A DNA stretch of 36,609 bases, taken from contig CAMYMN010000020.1 of assembly GCA_947259395.1 (NCBI GenBank), forward strand, positions 1-36,609. The letters are read 5' to 3'. Both the position numbers and the translations under genes were made by a program. Positions within the stretch are counted from its first letter, which is position 1. Every line of letters begins with the position of its first letter. This DNA is from an uncultured Gammaproteobacteria bacterium. GTDB taxonomy: Bacteria; Pseudomonadota; Gammaproteobacteria; Arenicellales; JAANXG01. Positions 33,160 through 36,609 of this stretch are shown one piece after another. Below the pieces are notes generated by a model. The model did no database searches. It was not told the DNA's origin and worked only from the letters and a program-made list of their open reading frames with translations.

Positions 33160-33498
33160 TTAATATCCACCTTTGCGGCGCGACTCCGGAAGGCCGGCGA
33201 TCTTGCCGCCTTGCTTGCTGGGCATCTGTGGAAATAGATCATACATTTCCTTGCTGCTGAGTTTTTTACTCCACAGTTTACCCACTGCTTTTAAAATCGT
33301 GCGTTCGTTGGGCTGATTTCCACCCTGGTTGTAATACTCGTCCCGTAGATAGTTGATAATATCCCAGTGTTGATCCGTAAGTTCGATCCCCTCCAGTGTC
33401 GCAATATGGCGAGCGAGATCTTCGCTCCAATCTTCCGCATTGACGAGATGACCGTTGTCGGTGGTCTCTATTGTTTTACCTTGGAACTCTAAGGCCAT
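33160..33498 (-). CDS. Cysteine-less DsrC/TusE-family protein (RspA-like)
   Basis: 112 residues with the DsrC fold: IELTDQHWDIINYLRDEYY, NQPNERTILKAVGKLW, and a C-terminal arm QGGKIAGLPESRRKGGY. In DsrC the arm reads KQGC..GLP..GC with two redox cysteines that form a trisulfide; in TusE one remains. Here the first is Gly98 and the last is replaced by Gly111, and the whole protein contains no cysteine. It cannot carry sulfur. Proteins of this kind have been grouped as RspA and are thought to be regulatory, since DsrC itself has a helix-turn-helix-like core. GGAG lies seven bases before the ATG. It follows the Cas6-like gene by 45 bases. Confidence 0.9.
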   Translation of the reverse strand: MALEFQGKTIETTDNGHLVNAEDWSEDLARHIATLEGIELTDQHWDIINYLRDEYYNQGGNQPNERTILKAVGKLWSKKLSSKEMYDLFPQMPSKQGGKIAGLPESRRKGGY

Positions 33499-33543
33499 GG
33501 TTGGTCTCCTTCACTTCTGAGGTGTTCACATGCTTTTGCTACT

Positions 33544-34233
33544 TTATTCATCATCGTCGGTGGTCACCGGCTTGATTCCCTTGTGGGGAATGAACAGCCC
33601 GCAGCCAATCTTACGGCCGGATCCAAGACCGCGCTGCTGCAATGACACGGATTCCTCGGGTTCCAGTTCCGCCAGCATCAGGCTGCGAACCAAGATGCGC
33701 TGCTCAGGAAATTCGAACGCCGATTGCCGGCCGCATAGCAACTTACGCACCTTGATTTCCATCCCCTGCAACTGCGCGACACAATGCTCTACGAATTCCG
33801 GCTCACTTTGCTCCGCCTCGACGATGACATGGCGGGAAAAAAGCGTCGTATGTGCGCTCAATGTCCTGGCGGTCGCGTCACCCACTATCATCTCGTATCC
33901 GCCGACGTCGAGATGACGACCGGTGAGGGCGCGGGCATCATCAAGGCGCGCCTTGGGCAGCCGCAACCGTAATCGGGTACGCCGTGACACCTGCAACAGC
34001 TCGCGCGCGGAATCGTCGGGCCGGTACCAGCCATTACCCGATTCGGCGACATGGATCAGATGGATCCCGGCATCGGGTTCGGAATCCAACCATGGCAGCA
34101 CGTCCGTGATGGCGCGCGACAACGCATAGGCATGATCGACCGGCAGACAGCGCGCCTGCATCCGGAACGCGAGATCCTGGATGTCGTCGGGAACGACGAA
34201 TTTCTCGGTGGCGGATTTTTCTTGCCAATACAT
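33544..34233 (-). CDS. Orphan Cas6/Cmx6-like RAMP protein
   Basis: 229 residues resembling the Cas6/Cmx6 family of the MYXAN type. Near the N-terminus is LPVDHAYALSRAITDVLPWL (about 30-49), followed by AGIHLIHV, a TRLRLRLPKARL strand and LTGRHLDVGGYEM. The C-terminal glycine-rich loop RGLGSGRKIGCGLFIP (201-216) is the RAMP hallmark. Cas6 enzymes cut CRISPR transcripts; catalytic histidine candidates are His34, His58 and His61, but I cannot assign one. No CRISPR repeats or other cas genes are in the window. It sits 3 bases after the helical protein gene (TAA-TCG-ATG) and before a DsrC-like gene, so a non-immune RNA-binding role is inferred. Confidence 0.8.
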   Translation of the reverse strand: MYWQEKSATEKFVVPDDIQDLAFRMQARCLPVDHAYALSRAITDVLPWLDSEPDAGIHLIHVAESGNGWYRPDDSARELLQVSRRTRLRLRLPKARLDDARALTGRHLDVGGYEMIVGDATARTLSAHTTLFSRHVIVEAEQSEPEFVEHCVAQLQGMEIKVRKLLCGRQSAFEFPEQRILVRSLMLAELEPEESVSLQQRGLGSGRKIGCGLFIPHKGIKPVTTDDDE

Positions 34234-34236
34234 CGA

Positions 34237-34923
34237 TTAATTAATCGGCAGCGTTGCCTGGATGTGGTCGCGATCGAACCACCACTCGTCCTGCACCATC
34301 ACATCGATGACGTTGCGCAGCCGGACCAGGAATTTGGCGGGATCGGTGAGTTCCAGCCGTTCCATCCAGCGGTCGAATTCATCCTGACTCGTTATATTGG
34401 CGTGACGGCGCGCGACGCTGCCCAGCAACTGCATGGCAAAGAAATGCAAGTCACTATATTGCTTTTCCTCGGCGCGAAGATCCACCACGTAGACTGCGGT
34501 GGCTGCGGCCACCGCCGCGCCGTCTGCGTCATCCGGTGTTTCATCCACGATGTGTTGCAACATGGCAACGGTCAATTCCGGATCCACCGGACCCTGACCC
34601 AGTGCGCTGAGTGAACCTTGTTGATCGGCGCGGAATAACACATCGCAGGCCTCTACCGCCTTTTCCCACAGCTGGGCGTCGATATAAACATCAATCGTCG
34701 GCCGGGCGGTAGCCCATGCCTCGTCGCCTTTATCCAGCGCGATCAACAGTGCAGCCCTTTCCTTTTCCAGGTCGGCGCGGTGCATCGGGTTGCCTACACT
34801 GTCTAGCTCCTGCAGCCGCTCTTGCAACGCGTGTAATCGCGACTCGATGGCAGCGGTAGATGCAGCCGCCTCGTCGCCGCTCTCGGCGCCGAGGTCAAAC
34901 TGATTCATATTCACGTATTTCAT
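34237..34923 (-). CDS. Helical, TPR-like protein, first gene of the unit
   Basis: 228 residues, acidic and nearly all helical. Residues about 22-60 (AIESRLHALQERLQELDSVG, then HRADLEKERAALLIAL) look like coiled coil; the next part (DKGDEAWATARPTIDVYIDA, then QLWEKAVEACDVLF) resembles TPR-type helix pairs. The C-terminal part contains FFAMQLLGSVARRHANIT and VQDEWWFDRDHIQ. No named family is certain. ATG alternatives are 34923 and 34908. It ends three bases before the Cas6-like start, which shows they are co-translated and probably interact. Confidence 0.75.
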   Translation of the reverse strand: MKYVNMNQFDLGAESGDEAAASTAAIESRLHALQERLQELDSVGNPMHRADLEKERAALLIALDKGDEAWATARPTIDVYIDAQLWEKAVEACDVLFRADQQGSLSALGQGPVDPELTVAMLQHIVDETPDDADGAAVAAATAVYVVDLRAEEKQYSDLHFFAMQLLGSVARRHANITSQDEFDRWMERLELTDPAKFLVRLRNVIDVMVQDEWWFDRDHIQATLPIN

Positions 34924-35132
34924 TGCTGTCTATGGGATCGCTGACCGGCGTATTACAACAAGGATCCCGGACGATGGCGGAGCGATGCGGGCTCGCCGAT
35001 TGACGCCGGGCCAGGGCCGGAATAGACGCATAGTCGGATACAAGGTGTCACATCGGGTATTGATCGAATTCATAATTCTAAACAACATTAGCTCTTTTGT
35101 TTGCCACCTTGGCGCGATATCCGGGTTAAACG

Positions 35133-35330
35133 CTATTGTTCATCCAGGGCAGCGGTGAATGCCGCTTCCAGGCGGTCTTCCCAATTCTCCGGTGTGTCCT
35201 TAAACGGCGGTTTGATATCCATGCGGAAAAATCGTTCGCCGTTTTGCGCGCCGCCCCTGACCAGCACAATCAACTCTTCAAACGAGTCGATATCCTGGTT
35301 TTGCAGCAGAATTTCACTCAGCCAGAGCAT
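35133..35330 (-). CDS. Small protein overlapping the TauD-type gene
   Basis: 65 residues from the ATG at 35330, which lies 17 bases inside the oxygenase gene in another frame. The sequence is MLWLSEILLQNQDIDSFEEL, then IVLVRGGAQNGERFFRMDIKP and a helical WEDRLEAAFTAALDEQ end. It has no cysteine or membrane segment. Overlap of starts and stops suggests translational coupling with the oxygenase. A longer frame up to 35453 is merely the shadow of the oxygenase end. Function unknown. Confidence 0.65.
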   Translation of the reverse strand: MLWLSEILLQNQDIDSFEELIVLVRGGAQNGERFFRMDIKPPFKDTPENWEDRLEAAFTAALDEQ

Positions 35331-36267
35331 GATCGGTTTCGCGCAAAAAACGATTCGTGTCTGTATCCTTGATTCGGTCATAGTAGCGGGCGCGATACAA
35401 CAATCGTCCATCACCCGCATCGTTGGAAAACGCAGACCGGTTATGCAGGACATTGTTGCACACCAGGCCTTGCCCAGGTTGTAAGCGGTGTCGGATTACA
35501 TATGGGGTCTGATGCGACAAGATCTCAACTAGACAACGCAACGCGTTCCGGGTGGCGGGATCATTGCGCCACTGAATCGACCGGGTGCGTGCGGTATAGC
35601 GCATGTGTAGCGCACCGGTGGCCTGTTCTACGGAGAATACCGGCCCGCTTTGGGCTCTGCGGATTGCCGTATCGCGGAGATTGGCGGGAATAGTCATCGC
35701 CTCGGGGTGCATGAGCGCGCGGATGTATTCGGGATTCTCGTCGCGTAGCAGGATGTACGCCAATTCCGGGTCTAGGAGTTGGTTGACACCCCCCTTTGAC
35801 GCATTGCGAATGCAGTGCAGGACAAAGGCGCGTATCCGCTGATCGGGGGGGTTGTAGTAGCCATCGGTATGCCAGTTCAGGGTGCGGTCGGTGTAGGGGA
35901 TGTAACCGGCGTGAATGCCACCGGCTCGCACCTCCAAGGAGCTAACGCTGTCGTTGTCCGCGCACAGGTTGTCATCCAAGTGGGTCAATCCGAGTTGGTC
36001 ACCAAGCCGGCGCACGGCAGGTTTATCCATGGGTACGGCGCACTGATAGATCACGAGGTTCGCGCTGCGGCACCGGCGCAGCAACGCGTCGCGCTCGGCA
36101 CCGGTCAACGTGTTCGGATCGCTGATCTTGACAATCAGGTCCTGCGCGCGGCGCGGTTGACGGGCGAGTTTCTTACTGCGCCACGCGGCATAGGCGTCGG
36201 TGTCACTGAGGGCGAAGGGGTCTCCCGACGCAGGGCGGGAACCGGAGCGAGTCGATGTCAGAGTCAT
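35314..36267 (-). CDS. TauD/TfdA-family dioxygenase
   Basis: 317 residues from the ATG at 36267 (an in-frame ATG at 36330 adds 21 residues). Fe(II) ligands are His133-x-Asp135 in LNWHTDGYYNP and His275 in NNVLHNRSAF; the 2-oxoglutarate-binding arginine is in RLLYRARYYDR. The family includes taurine and sulfonate dioxygenases that release sulfite, and enzymes for trimethyllysine, gamma-butyrobetaine and other substrates; HTDGYYNP resembles the latter broader group more than strict TauD. The substrate cannot be told. It is the third 2-oxoglutarate oxygenase in the window. Confidence 0.88.
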   Translation of the reverse strand: MTLTSTRSGSRPASGDPFALSDTDAYAAWRSKKLARQPRRAQDLIVKISDPNTLTGAERDALLRRCRSANLVIYQCAVPMDKPAVRRLGDQLGLTHLDDNLCADNDSVSSLEVRAGGIHAGYIPYTDRTLNWHTDGYYNPPDQRIRAFVLHCIRNASKGGVNQLLDPELAYILLRDENPEYIRALMHPEAMTIPANLRDTAIRRAQSGPVFSVEQATGALHMRYTARTRSIQWRNDPATRNALRCLVEILSHQTPYVIRHRLQPGQGLVCNNVLHNRSAFSNDAGDGRLLYRARYYDRIKDTDTNRFLRETDHALAE

Positions 36268-36609
36268 GCGCGTAATCGAACCGTATTCGGGAAAAGCAAG
36301 TTTCACACACAATGCAATAGGTTTGTTCACACCACTGTCGAAGGCCGCGGATTGTAATGAAGCTGTCTGCGGCCGTTAACCCGGTAAACGGGGTAGAGTG
36401 CTGCCCGCCCCGGTTGAACACCGGTAACCCGATTCAGGACCGCTTCACCGGGGCACATCGGTACACAATGTCTTTGTTTTCAGGGGTTTCAAGCGGTCCA
36501 CTATCCTTCATGCGGAGTATGCGGTAACGCGCCGGAAATGCGCCTATCTCTTAAGAGATACCGGGTAGTTGCGATTTCCTCCCATCAGGAGGGTGCGTCC
36601 ACCGGGAGA
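36268..36609. other. Right-edge region without an assignable gene
   Basis: About 340 bases. It contains a perfect 16-base palindrome TATCTCTTAAGAGATA (36545-36560) and a small CCTCC-CATCA-GGAGG hairpin just after it. A plus-strand frame from ATG 36538 is open to the edge (24 codons) and a minus-strand frame enters from the edge and stops at the palindrome after 21 codons. Either could be a gene end, but neither is long enough to judge. Confidence 0.4.

Noticed and set aside
33544-34233. Cas6-like gene as sign of a CRISPR system
   Set aside because: No direct repeats with regular spacers were seen anywhere in the window, and no cas1, cas2, cas3 or effector genes are present.

Overview
The window looks like chromosomal DNA of a chemotrophic sulfur-oxidising proteobacterium, most likely a gammaproteobacterium. 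The evidence is a truncated Sox system (soxX, soxY, soxZ, soxA and soxB with no soxCD), cytoplasmic sulfur-carrier genes (tusA, dsrE2), a DsrS-like protein and a cysteine-less DsrC-family protein. I cannot name the genus. No rRNA, tRNA, insertion sequence, prophage or CRISPR array was seen.

Layout. 1-839 (minus): a secreted sorbosone/glucose-dehydrogenase-type beta-propeller that runs off the left edge. 1241-6293 (plus): a tight run of a Lon-family protease, a tandem universal stress protein and a B12-dependent (class II) ribonucleotide reductase, followed by a Bcp peroxiredoxin (6498-6965) and a small lipoprotein. 7767-11729: a lipoprotein metallophosphoesterase divergent from two polytopic membrane proteins (one GT-C-like), in locally AT-richer DNA. 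12005-14448: a zinc ABC importer (znuA, znuC, znuB) preceded by a good match to a Zur box. 14576-15748: a DUF5658-like membrane protein converging on an exported ankyrin-repeat protein. 15928-20030 (minus): soxX-soxY-soxZ-soxA, a strong intrinsic terminator, then soxB; a perfect 9-bp-arm palindrome lies upstream of soxX. 20268-21809 (minus): a BepA-like M48 metalloprotease with TPRs.

22114-31293 holds sulfur-carrier genes mixed with conserved proteins of unknown function: tusA, dsrE2, a seven-cysteine protein overlapping a CbiX-type chelatase, a free-standing ClpX zinc finger, a prolyl-hydroxylase-like oxygenase, a cupin, a DsrS-like protein, several unknowns, a PiuC-like oxygenase and a LOG-family hydrolase. 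A lytic transglycosylase follows. 32125-36267 is all minus strand: a single-domain cereblon-like (CULT) protein; a four-gene unit (helical/TPR-like protein, orphan Cas6/Cmx6-like RAMP protein, cysteine-less DsrC homologue, 71-aa protein); and a TauD-type oxygenase overlapped by a 65-aa protein.

How it fits together. SoxXA, SoxYZ and SoxB would oxidise thiosulfate in the periplasm. Without SoxCD the sulfane sulfur must be passed on, and TusA and DsrE2 are the kind of carriers that move it in the cytoplasm. The CbiX-type chelatase can serve siroheme or cobalamin synthesis, either of which suits a sulfur oxidiser with a B12-dependent ribonucleotide reductase. The most promising undescribed unit is the operon at 32837-34923, which pairs a CRISPR-type RNA-binding fold with a DsrC-fold protein that cannot carry sulfur. 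I read it as a candidate regulatory module rather than an immune system.
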